Assembly: GCA_000969725.1 (NCBI GenBank)
Contig: JXSR01S067781.1
Length of the DNA stretch: 37,430 bases
Strand: one strand, 5' to 3'
From: Ophiothrix spiculata
Taxonomy: Eukaryota > Echinodermata > Ophiuroidea > Amphilepidida > Ophiotrichidae
In this document: positions 10,410-23,500 of the stretch, piece by piece
How the letters are laid out: the number at the start of each line of letters is the position of its first letter
How positions within the stretch are numbered: position 1 is the first letter of the stretch
Notes under the pieces: generated by a model
What the model was told of the DNA's origin: nothing
Database searches by the model: none
The model's input: the letters and a program-made list of their open reading frames with translations, nothing else
Program-made: the position numbers and the translations under genes

Positions 10410-11400
10410 ATCAAAATTTCACAAAACAAGGAAATTAGGGTATAGTGTACAAAAGCTTGGTGCATGTAATGGGTACGAAAATAAAATAAAAACACAATTT
10501 TTAATTTAAAAAGATCAATTTGCTGATAACTTTATTAGTTTCATTTAAAAGGCCAAAATATAGACTATAACATCTCATGGGAAACATAAATGAAGGCTTA
10601 CTTGAAAAGGGTATGCTTTCAGACTTGATAAGAACATAATTGTGTGGGATGAGGAAATAATGACAAAATAGGGTATTATATATATGAAGGAAAATAACTT
10701 GTTTAGGGTCCATTTTCAAAGGTCATGTATGAGTATGGTGTCCACCTTGCAATGACAGTGACCCCTGGGACAGCATGATAGCTTCGTTTATTTTGCATAA
10801 TTTCATTCAAAACAACATTTACAATTTCCTCTTTTAATAAACACTGGAATAATATGTTCTTTATATAAACAGAATAAACATCTTAATAGAAATTTATATG
10901 ATAATATTATTTTACCTTTAAAAAAATTCATTCAATGCACACTTGATTTTTCAAGTGTTCATAGTGTGAGGTTTGACACATGGATCCTTTTAAAATCTAC
11001 AAATCTCTAAAATAATTCTTACATCATTGCTATTTAAGATGACAGTTTCTTTGTCAAATCAAAGACCAACATTTTGATTAAAATAAAATTGGAAGCAAAT
11101 TCTGTAGAAAAGGCAAGGAGGCAGCAGTGACGCACAACATTTTTGTACTTTTTACTCGACCTTACTCTTTAAATGTTATACATTCATTCACCAACAATAT
11201 TTGCATGTAATTGCAAAATGTAGATAGACCCTGCAATGTCTGAAGCTGTATCAGTTGTGAGGAACAGAAGAGCTAACACCAACCGACCATCTGTATATCA
11301 AAATGATGGCCCGCTTTTTACTCATACATTGTTGCAATAAGCTTTTGTCAGGCACTCTTTTGGTATGAACCATAGGGTGCACAATGACTCCCGAGGCAAG
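10410..11400. other. Region downstream of RRP12, with a weak copy of its terminal exon edge
   Basis: Mostly AT-rich, no gene. About 10,725-10,835 shares an ordered series of short matches (CAATGA, TTTATTT, TGCATAA, TTTCCTCTTTT) with the RRP12 stop codon and 3' UTR region at 11,360-11,456. It may be an old duplication of that segment. Confidence 0.4.
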
Positions 11401-11405
11401 CTAAG

Positions 11406-11411
11406 TTTATT
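11406..11411 (-). terminator. Probable RRP12 polyadenylation signal
   Basis: AATAAA on the minus strand begins 35 nt after the RRP12 stop codon. Cleavage would be expected some 10-30 nt further on, around 11,380-11,395, giving a very short 3' UTR. Other AATAAA hexamers lie further downstream (for example 10,531-10,536), so the site is not certain. Confidence 0.5.
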
Positions 11412-11445
11412 TGGAGATTCCATGCATAAGACAAAATAGTTCCAT

Positions 11446-11575
11446 TCATTTCCTCTTTTTGTGTTGTTTGTTTCCTTTGTTCCTTCCCTTAAATCCTCCT
11501 TTCTGTCCTTTCACAGCTCCTTTCTTTGCTGCTGATACGAGACTTGACCATTGACCAGCTGGCTTTTTGGATTTC
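11446..11575 (-). CDS. RRP12: RRP12 terminal exon
   Basis: Codes the basic C-terminus ([20 protein letters not shown], then [18 protein letters not shown]) and a TGA stop (11448-11446). It corresponds to human GQFKGLVKAARRGSQVGHKNR. The lysine and arginine density suggests nucleolar targeting or RNA contact. Confidence 0.95.
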
Positions 11576-14500
11576 CTGTAATAATGAAAATAACAATTGA
11601 ATGTATATGAGCAGAGTTACACATAATTACCTAACTTAAGAGGGGAAGCAAATGGGCATTGATATAATAAAAACTGTTTTTTGTATAGAATTTTTCTATT
11701 TTCATTATAAATTTTGTTGATCACACTGTTAATAATTCTCTGCAGGGAAATCATCTACCATTTCACTTCACTTACTGCTGTTTCACAATAATCCTCATAT
11801 ACAAAAAGCTTCAGCCTAGCGTAACACAATTGTGTGTACATTTTATGCAAATACACAAAACTATTCAGGCATGTGCGCTATGATAGCTGTCTTGTGGATT
11901 GCCGATTGGTTGCATTTTTGTCACAATTTGTGAATACTCGATATGGTTGCAATCAGAAATCATGTTTGGTCCAAAATGTACTTGATCAAATGGTAGTGAA
12001 TGCTACTGACATTTTCAGAGCAGGTCAAATTGCTAGATATGGTACGTAATTGCTTTAGCTTGTCATATTCTGGGTTGGCAGGCTGTGGTGGACTAATCAA
12101 GTTAATCATCATACTAAATGAGTTAGGGTCAAAACACAATCGGCCTTAAAACAAAATTTCCGTTACCAAACATTTGGTTGTGACATAATAAACAAGGTTG
12201 ATAAGGAAACCTGGCGAACTATTAATAAACTTGGTATTTGTAGAAAGAAAACCAGTCGTGGGTGTTGTGGTGAAAAAAATAAGCTACGTTCCATCAAGTC
12301 GATTGTTATCTAATCGGGAATATCAAAATAAATAACTTCCAACACCGAGTTGAGACCAAAAAAACTTCGCACTGCATTGCACATGAGTTTAATTGCCCTA
12401 TACATTGCCTCAAATGTTTGTTACCGGATTATACTTTAAATTCAATTGCAAATATTTGTTGAAGTCAGGACCAAATGTTTGGTAGCAGAAATTTTGTTTG
12501 AAGGTCAACTATGTTTTGACTCTTATTCCATGTCGAATTTCACAAATGTTTCCAAAATATTCATATCAGCGTATTACTTATGGCATAATGTTCATGTAAG
12601 CGTGTTTACACAGTAGGCATAAGACGGAACATTGTTCATCGCATGTAAGGAATTGAGTATGTGCAAAGCCCGTTGCTTGGGAACATTTGAAAATGGCAAA
12701 GCAACAAAGAGTAGTAATAAAAGTTCATTCTATACGATTTCAGAAAGATTTTCATTGTTGAAAGGTATTCAAACACGCTACAGAGTTGTTCATCACAAAT
12801 CAACAACGATAAATTCATGCGTCTGCATATTTTTATCATGCTCGGGTAAAGCCACCCGAGCGAGATAAAAACATGCAGATGCATGGATGCATCATTGTTG
12901 ATTGTGATGAACAACTCTGTAGCATGTTCGAATATTTAGGTGGCATCTTGAGCATAAATTCCATGGAATCAAAATCATCACTTTTAACAAATTTTATGTA
13001 AAAGGGTTTCTCTTTTACACACTTGTTGTTTAGCTGTTATCTATTGGGTGGTATACATGAGCATGCTTTACCTTTCTTCTTGAAGTCACATTTTGTGTTA
13101 TCAGGGTTTTTGTTATTACAAAGATTTACCTACCTTTTATTTAGCTGTTGTCTGTTGAGTGGTATATATGAGTATGGGTCTGGTTTGCCTTTCTTTTTCA
13201 TGTCACCCTTTGATTTCTGCAAGGCAAGTGATTAAAAAAGATATTCTCATTCAGTTTTCTCTTCTATAATTTATTTGATTTTTAAATGGTATATCATACA
13301 CAACTAAATCTTATGTATTCTTGGTAAAAACTAGCATTAAACTACACCCTAAGGTCCTTATACATATAAGCGGTTCCAAGTTTTGACCAGATTTAAAGTT
13401 TAAATGGTTTAAATGAAATCTATTGCTTTCATAAAAAGACCTTCCAAATTTTCCTTTAAAAATCTGATTTCTGCTGTGATCATAGGGAAAAAAAGTCCAC
13501 ATTCCACAAGATAACAAGACCCAGTATAAGGAGAAAACATATTTAGTTGAGTATGGATTAAATAAAGAGAAAACTTTTTCAATCGCCAAAAAAGATTTGT
13601 ACAATGTTTTTACCATTGTAAGTGAATACTAGCGATTTTCAACCAATTGGACACTGTGTCATATAAATGGCACAATAATTAACCAACAAGCTACCCTTTC
13701 CCATAAATGTTTGGAACTCAAATGTCATTTTCCGACAAGGAAAGACAGCTTTATTGTTACAGGTTAGTTTAAGAAATTTGGGAGTGTTTTAGTAGTTTGA
13801 GGATCTGAAACTATTGAAGCCCTTAATGCTCCACCCAAAACATTTCACTTTATCTAGGGAAGAGATTCAATTTTATTGGTGGGTAGTTTCCATTGATGGA
13901 TTAGTGATATAACCCTTATTAGGAACAGCACCCAATTTGTTTGCTTGTTTATAGCTTACCTTTGACTTGTATTCTGCTCCTGGTTGTTTTTCTTGACGTC
14001 CCTTCGATGGTTTCTTTGCAACAGCAATGGGTCTATGAATGCCGCTTCCTCCAGCTAAATAAGAAAAAACACAAATAATCAGGTCATTATCTTTTTCAGG
14101 TTATTAAGATAGGCCTCCTGAACTAAGCAAAATTTCATGCATGAAAACACCATGTATATAAATAGAGTAAAATTAACTTGCTATGTTTTTTTAACCAAGC
14201 ATAGCATTTATTTCAGTGGCTGACTTGGATCAATGATTTAACTCTCAAATAAAGGAAGTGGGATTTTGCATGTTGCCCGACAACAAAAATTATGTTGCCT
14301 GTTGGTTGCACATCTTTTGGTGAAAATTAGAATTTTGTAAGAAAACCGTGTTGCACTTACACCGCACTGTTTACACTCACGACAGAATCCAATTATTTTT
14401 GGTTTCACTTGATGAAATACCGAGTACACCGGATGTACAGAAAGTACAGGATGATTGACCTTTTGCGCGGTGATGCATTGTGATAATCGGATTCTCATCA

Positions 14501-17500
14501 CCGGTACCGTTTCTACTGGATTGCGACACGTTATTTAAACGGCAACAACCACCTCCAGAGGTGGGTACAATACACGGGTAATTGTCTTGCACGGATCTTG
14601 AATAAACCGATTATTCTGTGTTTCTACTGGATGACTTACCCGGGTTTCTTAAACTTAATCGGCATTACCCGGGTAAGCATAAATGTTGTTTTTTAGATAA
14701 CCCGTAAAATGTTAGTGCTCTTTGAATTTGATATTCCCTATTTTTCATACTTTAATTTAGCATGATTAATTTTTGAGCCAAATTTTATGGGAAAAAAATT
14801 GGGAATGCAGTTTACCATTTTTGCTGGAATTGTTTTTCAGCCCAAATTGAAACACAACAACCAGTTGTTTTTGTTTCCTGGGTCATGTTGACATGGCCCA
14901 TACCCGACTAAGTTTCAAGGACAAATTTGAATGTAACATGTTTATTGGGATGACAGGAAGAGCGGGTGCCTCTCTTACACACTAACACAGGCCTTATGCC
15001 AGATAACGTACCTTGGTATTTCATTGGTGACTGGTCTTCATCATCACTGATGCTGAGATCCTCCATCTTCCTCTTGGAGCCACTCTACAAGAACAAAACA
15101 GAAATCTCATTACAGGACTAATTCAACATAAATTGAATCAATTTATGGGAAAGTTACTACTTCAAATCTCAACCAACATGGCCACCCTCAATGGTTGATG
15201 GTTGCAATTGTTCCAAATAATTAATAGCACCTGGCCAACAGTGCTTCTGGACAGCCAACTGATTATAAGTTTTGAAGTGTTCACTAAATTTGTAGCAACA
15301 TTTCAATTATCAAAACAAAATACACATGCATATGCACAAATATTTTATGATTATAATCAGGATATAAAGTGAAAGGGAAACTCAAAATGGAAACCCATCG
15401 AAAGGAACATCTTTAAAATGGTAGTAAAATGGATGCTCTTGGTGATGACAAGAAGATGCTTCTAAAAGATGAGGGGCACATATAAAAGCTGGAATATGTG
15501 TAGGAACTCCCTGCTGGATGGGAGATGAACAAAGAAAGGCAGAGGTAGATGATTGGTAGTTTGAATCAATGACTGAATGGTAGGAGTGTGCGACATCAAT
15601 TTTTGAAATAGAAGAGTAAATTGGGGAAATAAAGAGAACTCGGTGATCTAAAGGTGACTCCCGAGAGTTAAACATTGCATCAAATTGAGCTCTTGAACCA
15701 CAAATTTCAGAAAATTTGTGTGACATAGGAGTATGGGGAACTAAACTTTCAAAATAAAAATATCAAAATTAATAACACCACCACAAATGAGATTCTAGGG
15801 AGTGGCAAAGAGGCAGGGTGTAAAATGGGGCACATCTATTGTGTCCCCCAGGCCCTTGAATTCAGTTGGGTCAGATTTACTTTTAAGAATTTAACATGAG
15901 ATCCATTTTCAAATAAAAACCATTGGCAAATCTAAATATGAAATAGCAGGTCTTTGAATGAAAAAACAGTAATGTTCATTCTCTCTATTCTGTTTTCCAG
16001 CATTCAGGCAATAGGTGAATTTACTGATTAATTTATTGTAAAGTTTAGTTTGACAACATTTGTTAGAAATTTGTGCATTTAAAAGATAGTAGGTTCATAT
16101 TTCGAACTGAATCAGTCATTTTTTGTTTTCATATGAATCTTGACATTTTAGTAAAATACTTAATATTGCATAACATTGCCAATGTTATTCCAAACAAAAT
16201 GCCTTTATTCAACTTCCACATTGATTCCTACCTTTTTATGCTCAACATTTTGTTAAACTTCTTTCATTATGCATTACATTGCCCTTGTAAATTCTAAACA
16301 AAATTTTCCCATTTGCTGCCTACCTTTTTATACTGAGCCAGTTCCTCGTCCATCATTTCCTCTAGAGCATCTGCAGGTTCAGCTGCCCTTTTCTTCTTGC
16401 TGCCCTTTGACCCTTTGTTCTCTTCTTCCTCAGGATCTTCCGATATAAACAATCTACCATCCGGCATGGTCTTGAAGTTGTGTTTAACTAGATCACCTTT
16501 GTTATATTGTTTACCTGGACCAATGTCTGGTTTGGTAGCTGAACAGATGGAAGGAACATAATTAAATAACAATGAGAAAAACAATTCAATATGTTTTTAA
16601 CACTCTTGTTTGTGTGCTGCGATACATCCACGTTGACAGTATTACTTGCACAACGATTTATCTGATGGGTCTAATATTCATACATGGCACAATTTTTTAT
16701 GTATCAAAAATATTAATTCGTACTGTAGCTGAAAAGTTGAATTGGCACATCTTTGCGTGAAGTTTGGCAAATCAGTTGATTAATGCATAAGGCTGCGATC
16801 ACATAGAAGTATACGCATTGGTATACAGTATTTGCTATACGCTCCTGGGGAGGCACCCATGTGTTTTGTGATGAGTATAATCCCTGTCAATTTCAAATAT
16901 GAGTGCCTCCACCAGGACCATATAACAAATACCGTATACTTCTATGTGATCCCAGCCCAACGAACAACTGAGGTATTGGAAAAAACACCCTGTTTTATAG
17001 GTTTCAAATTCAGTTTGTTGGTTGCACAATTTTGGGGGGTAAAATTTGTTCTTTTCTGGAGAATAAAAAATGGGCCAAAAAATACAATGAATTTTCCAAA
17101 ATATTTTAGCCTAAATGTATAATTATGGCTAAAAGCAAAGCTTATATTACATAATTTGGGAAAACTAAAATAAAATCTCCCAAAATGCACAAGGATGGGT
17201 CGGTTGGGCCCATTAAATAGGATCTATTTTTGTTGCCTAATCTTGATTTCAGAGACGTACATCAGATGCTACATGATTAAGATAACATTAAGGTGCAGTA
17301 TCTCAACCTTGTGAAAGATATGAAGATGCAAGACACTGAGAGCAGTTTAATTAAGGTGTCTAATAGACTTACCCAAGACTCTCTTGGAGATACTGGGATC
17401 CAAGAAATCCAGCGGCTCAGCTGTATCCCCGGTGCCTCCTTCCTTGAGCCATGCCTTGCCCCTTTTGGCGATGGGTCTCTTGGCTTTGTTACCTGCTTTC

Positions 17501-20500
17501 TGTCCTTTACCCTTTTCTTCCTCATCATCACTTTCTGATTCTGAGTCTTGTAAGATTTCCTCAATTCTATTGAAGAAAATAATGAGTTTTGCAAAATAAT
17601 GGTTTTATGTTACCACATTTTTAGCTTGTTTAACTTGGAATTTATTATAATATGCATGATATAGGTATTAAACTTAAATTGCAGATAATATGGAACCTAG
17701 TCATGAGAAGACAATGGCAAAGTTAGCCAACTTGATGTGAGGGTATAGAACAGACCCATAGCCAGGATTTTTGCAAGGGGGGTGCTGATTTTCAAAAACT
17801 AATTTTAGAGGTTTTGAGAAAGTGACAAGCAAAAAAAAGAAGGTTTTTCAGTAGTTATTTAAGTATTTTGTGTAGTATTTTATTAAGAAACGACCTACAT
17901 TTACATGTTTTGGTGCTTTCGGTGTTCTTTTAGTGGACATTTAGGGAATTTTTGTAGATCTCTTTTGTACATTGTCAAATTTGGGGGGGGGGGGGGCAAT
18001 TAGAGGCAATTTAAAATCACAACAAATAATTAACACAACTCTGATCAAACTGCCCCCAAAATCCACTGAAAAATCAAACTTCAACATCAGTCTTTCCTAC
18101 AGGGATGTAAGTGGCACTATTCACCACTTACACCTTGTTAACCAGAATAAATTTACATTTACAAAACCATTCCTGTCTACTTTATGCCACGTGGCTCATA
18201 GTTAAAAGCAAATATTTGCTAAATGTGTAAGAAGCTATAAACAGTCACTAATTGTCTAAAAAATTGGTGCATCATTTTTGACACAGTCACTAATTGTCTA
18301 AAAATGAGAAATGGTATAAATAAAATGTTCTTTTTAACAATTTCCAGAATTTACATAGTTTATGACATTCTTATAATTTCCAAATGTTTTGCATCCCTGT
18401 GTCCATGTTTAGTGTTTGTTTAGGTATGTGCCCCTGTGCTGCCTCTTCCCTTCATGATCTTTGGGAGTAGAAAAGGCTTCTTTTACAGCCTTGCGTAATT
18501 TGAAATACTTATTGCATGATTTAGTGCATCATTTTTGACACTTACGTTTCAGGTTTAGGCTTGCTTGGCATCAATGCCGCCTCTTCATCATCATCATCGT
18601 CGTCAGGATTAGCCACGGCTTCCTTTACAGCCTTGCGGCGTTTAGCACGCTCCTGTTGCTTCCTCATATTCCACACCATCTTCTGGTGGTATTCTGGCAT
18701 CAGCTTGTATATCATCTCAAATCTGAGGAAACAGGGAAAATATTTCCAGACAGATTAGTTTGATTCATATGCTGATTTCCAATGGCTGTGATGGTTATCA
18801 CTATGGCATTATTTATTTTAAGTGTGCACATTCATTCAACTGTTTGTGACATTAAAAAAATATAATAAGATAACTCTTTTTTGTTCAAAATAAGCATAGT
18901 TAACAAACCTTTTTATGCTAACAAAGAGCCCTCAGGAAAATACACACATACCGATTGGGCTGTTGGGTGATTTTAATTTGTCAGATAAAATTGGAAGACA
19001 CGGGGCAAATGTAATCCACATTGGACTTTGCCATGGATCACAAGCTGCTTCAAAATTGGATAAACCAATTAACTAGAGAAAATATAACATCCTAATATTG
19101 TTTTACAAATAGTCCTTCATTCACAAAAAACATAATGGCAAGCATACATTATCACAATGCTGTGTTTGTAAACTTTGATGTGGCAAAAATTCTGATTCGT
19201 CAAGATTTTTTTATCTAACCTGCCAGCTAACACAACGAAAACTTACCCATACTTTCGTAAGAATCTGCTGTAGATAGATTTGATTGGTTGGCGGAGCGCC
19301 CTCCTATTCATTGCACCAATACCACTTATACTGTTAACCTGATATAACAAATAGAAAAATCATGGTTAAGAATTCCGAGACTAACACAATCATATTTTCA
19401 AGCAGACTGTGCTACTCGATTACAATGCTGAGCAAAGCATTTCCTGATATTAGTAATTTTAATGAGCACAACCTCATTCATCTTACCTGATATATAGCAG
19501 AAGGAAGCCAGTCTACTGAGGATTGAACCACTCTTAAAAGCTGCAGGCGTTCTACTCCTGAAGCACTGGAGGAATGTTGCATCACTCTGCATGATTTACT
19601 GTCACTCCTTTTTGCTACCATCTGAGCTATCAAATATCATTGCAAACAAAGTTTCATGCACCAGAACTAAAAGATCATCAGTGAAAAATCAGCAATTTGC
19701 TGTCCGGATAAACCAAGATCAAGTACCAAGCTTCACCTCAAATCCTCTTTTCTAGGAGAAACCTTCAAAGGAACTTTCTGCTGGCATCTGTTACATCCAT
19801 AGATGGTTTCAAGACCGCAACAATCATTTGTAATTTTCTGTTTAAGCCTTTTTACATGCTTTCTGATTAATTGACAGTTTTTCTATATTTTGATGTTCAG
19901 GAATTGATAATGGTGATCTAATTTTGAAACCTTCCTAGACATTTGTTTTTAGATTAAAAAAGCAAGCAAGTTCAGAATTTTACAAATGCAAATTTTAGTT
20001 AGGCTGTTCAGAAATTCAAAACATTTTATGGCATTTTTGTAAAAACTGACCATTTTGGTCAAAACCTGAAATCCCCATCATGTTCAGCATAAAAATATAT
20101 TCCTAAAAATGTGTACATTTATATGGTTGTATGACCATTAAAGTACAAAAACCATTCAAGCAAGCTGTGGGTATTCCCCCGGTACAAAGCTTCAAATTAA
20201 AATAAACTGAATGATTAGTCATTAAACCTACCAATTGTTCCACATGCTGGGCTAGATCAGCCTGATCCAATATCTGAGTGAGTACTTTGACAAAGGCAAG
20301 CGCTGACCTCAGAACCTCTCTCGCAGTGGACTTCAATAATGTACATACGCCCTCTATCAGCTGTTCTAGGTAGGCACCTGACACAACATCTATATAAGGT
20401 GAAAAAGTACATAGAATTACAAGGCCAATGGTAAGGTGAAGGCATTGATTACTCTCTCATCCCTTAAAGCTCAAAAACAAGAAGTAAGTTTCTAGAAGTA

Positions 20501-23500
20501 AATTATTTGGTATCAAATGAAAGTTCATATTTTTGCCTTTTTGCCAAGTAAAATCTTAATTCAAATTGGGTTCATTTACACCTCAAAATAACTGTTATCA
20601 AACTGATTTCCAAAAGAATCACTTTGATTGCATTACTCAAGAATACTCTAAAACACTACTTCTTTATGGCTCAAAAGAGAAAAAAATTGAAAGTTTTAAA
20701 CATTTTTGACTTTTTCCATCATTTTGTCCAGTAATCAATTCTATTCAGTTTGAAATATCATAAACCATAGCAAACGCTATAGTTTACTTTGGTCATGTTG
20801 GCTATGTCCCCTTTATGCATTTAAGATGTATTAAATCTGATTTTTCCTATTTTGAACTAAATTTCTTTTAGAATTCAAACATTTTATTTTAACTTAATGG
20901 TAAAATAGGTGCTCAAATACATATATGAAGGAAATACAAGTGGTTTAGACACATCTTTAGAATCAAACTCTCTTTTAACATAGATTTTTAAAGACCAAAT
21001 CTGTGCTTTTTAAAATGCAAGTTACAATGTTGGTTTGTTGACCACCTCTGAAGGATTGTGGCTTTCCTCAACTAACTACTCTACCCAACATTCGATATCT
21101 ACCTTTGTATTCATAGATGACCCTGCTGAGGGCAAGTATCGTTGCACTAATCATATGCGGTGATCCTGCCAAACCTGCTGTTAGCATCTCTATGTAACGA
21201 CCAATGCAAACTGAAAATGCAAGCAAAAATTATGTACTAAAATCATTTGAATTGTTTTACAATTTTTGAGTAACAACAGAAAGAAAAAAGAAAGTATACT
21301 GTAATAAATTTTTGTTTCGAATAACTTTTCAGTACAGCAATGGCTTTACTTCCAAATATTGAAATGAAAAATCTCATTTTAAGACAATCCACATCGAAAT
21401 TTAGCTATGCATCAGTGGCTCTTGAAACAGTTCTTATAACATATGGCAGTCATTGCAGAAATAACAAATTTATTCACACAGATATAGAAGGTATTAAAAA
21501 TGGGATAACAAATGGGAAATGCCAACAGGTTATCAATGAGAAAACAAAGCAATACTACAGAATTGCATGTGAAAGATACATGTAGAAAAGACCCACAAAA
21601 AGAAATCAATTAAAACATGTATCCATGGATCTCCACTTTCATCAAAAACATGGGTTAAAGAAGGTTGAAGAAGGCTAAATAGCTGAAGAAAATGCACAAA
21701 ACATAAGGTACATAAACATTAAAAGTATGAATACTATAACCTTGCCAGCAATGCAAGTAAAACATTAATCAAAACACCTATATCTGATTCTGGTTTATTT
21801 CAATATCATGGTGCATTTGGTTGTTTGGAGACAGGGCAAGTTAATCCTGATAAACCAGATTGAAGATTTTAGCAAATCAAACAACAAATGGCATATGCTA
21901 CCATTTTTTGTTACAAGTGAGGTGGTCAGTGGTATAATTGAAAACGAGACATAGTGGTAAAATATTCAAAACAATTAAGATCTACAGAAACAGATAATAA
22001 TGAAATTGTGTATTCATGGATCTCAATATTTGTCAAAAACATGGGCAGGTAAAGGTTGGAGAAGGTTGAAGATCTGAAGAAAATGCACAAAACATTAGGT
22101 GTATAAAAAATAAAAGTATAGAGTAACCTTGCAAGACATCAATCAAGACATTGGAAGATTGTATCATGGTGCATTTGGCTGTTTGAAGACTGAGAAAGTT
22201 AGTCCCAATAAACCACATTGATGATTTTAGCAAATTTTCCAAAAATGGGACATCCTACCATTTTTGTCACAAGTGAGCCAGTATTATTGAAAATATGATA
22301 CTGCAAGTCCATATAAGTTAATCTCAATAAAACAGATTGAAGATTTTAGCAAACTTAGCAGCAAATGGCATATCTTGTATTTTTTAATGGAAAACACAAT
22401 ATAGTGATAAGAAGAGTATTTTAGACAATCATGATCCACAGAATGTAGATACTGTTTTCAAGACGGTCAAGATGTATGGAAGATGCTCTGAATTTAAGAA
22501 AACGGTTCAAGATGGTACCTGTGTTGACCTGGATTGAAATTGATGTGTTCAAATATTCAAACTATGAAGGTACCCAGAAAAAGACTACAAACACCATAAT
22601 GAATTCCTACAAGAGACAGGGTCATTTTCAAGGATTCTAAGAAATCATTCCATCTAGATATAGTTTCCCACATGCGCAGTACCAAAGTTGCTCTTTGGCA
22701 CCTCTTATCTCAGCAGGGCATTATTAACTACCAGTGGATCTCAATGGGATTTTGCATTTCACAATCATCAAGATAAATAACAACCAACTTGACAATGGCT
22801 AGCTATGGCACTGACAATATTCAAAAGCCTATCTAGGCTAGACTGAAGGAATTCATGAGGGCCTCATGAGGAGTCTACATGTTGGCATTGCAACCAGAAC
22901 AATGACACAAAACCTAGCATATAAACAAAGGATTCCATGTGAAAAGAAAGAGTCTCGTTAGAGTGTAGTCTTGAACCCTGGATCGCTCATTTGCCTGGCA
23001 AATTCTCTAACCACTGAGTAAACTCCCAAAATAGTGAGTACTGGTAGTAGATAACTGTATCAGATGTGCACTTTGTGAATCAAGTACCACAATTAGCACA
23101 CATACTGGTCACAAGTCATTTTAAAGAAAACTAATGTTAATCAAAACTAAACAAGATGGGTATAAATTTACATTACTTTTGCCCACATCTAGTCTCTGGG
23201 GATCATAAAAAAGAGATGTAATACATGAACAATCATATTTCCTGAAATGCATAAAAATGTGATTCAAATTAATCAGCTTCCTAAAAAATACAATATTTTG
23301 TGTAAATTTCCTGAATTCAGGAAATTTCCTGCAAAATTACATCCCTGATAAAACCATAGTAGTATCCATCCCAATTTAAACTTGCTTCTAGAGCAGCAGA
23401 AGGAAAATTAGGTCTTCAGCAAGTTAAAATTCAAAATGAAGAGAAGATGATGAGTGGTCATTTGTTAGTATAACAAAGCAAATAGTCCGATCATTTTTCA

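Noticed and set aside
13311-13616. Minus-strand 101-codon frame in an RRP12 intron
   Set aside because: F/L/S/K-rich composition as expected from AT-rich DNA; no motif or splice context.
22956-23030. Functional tRNA gene on the minus strand
   Set aside because: Pol III box-like motifs are present but arm pairing and an acceptor stem are not convincing; a SINE head explains it better.
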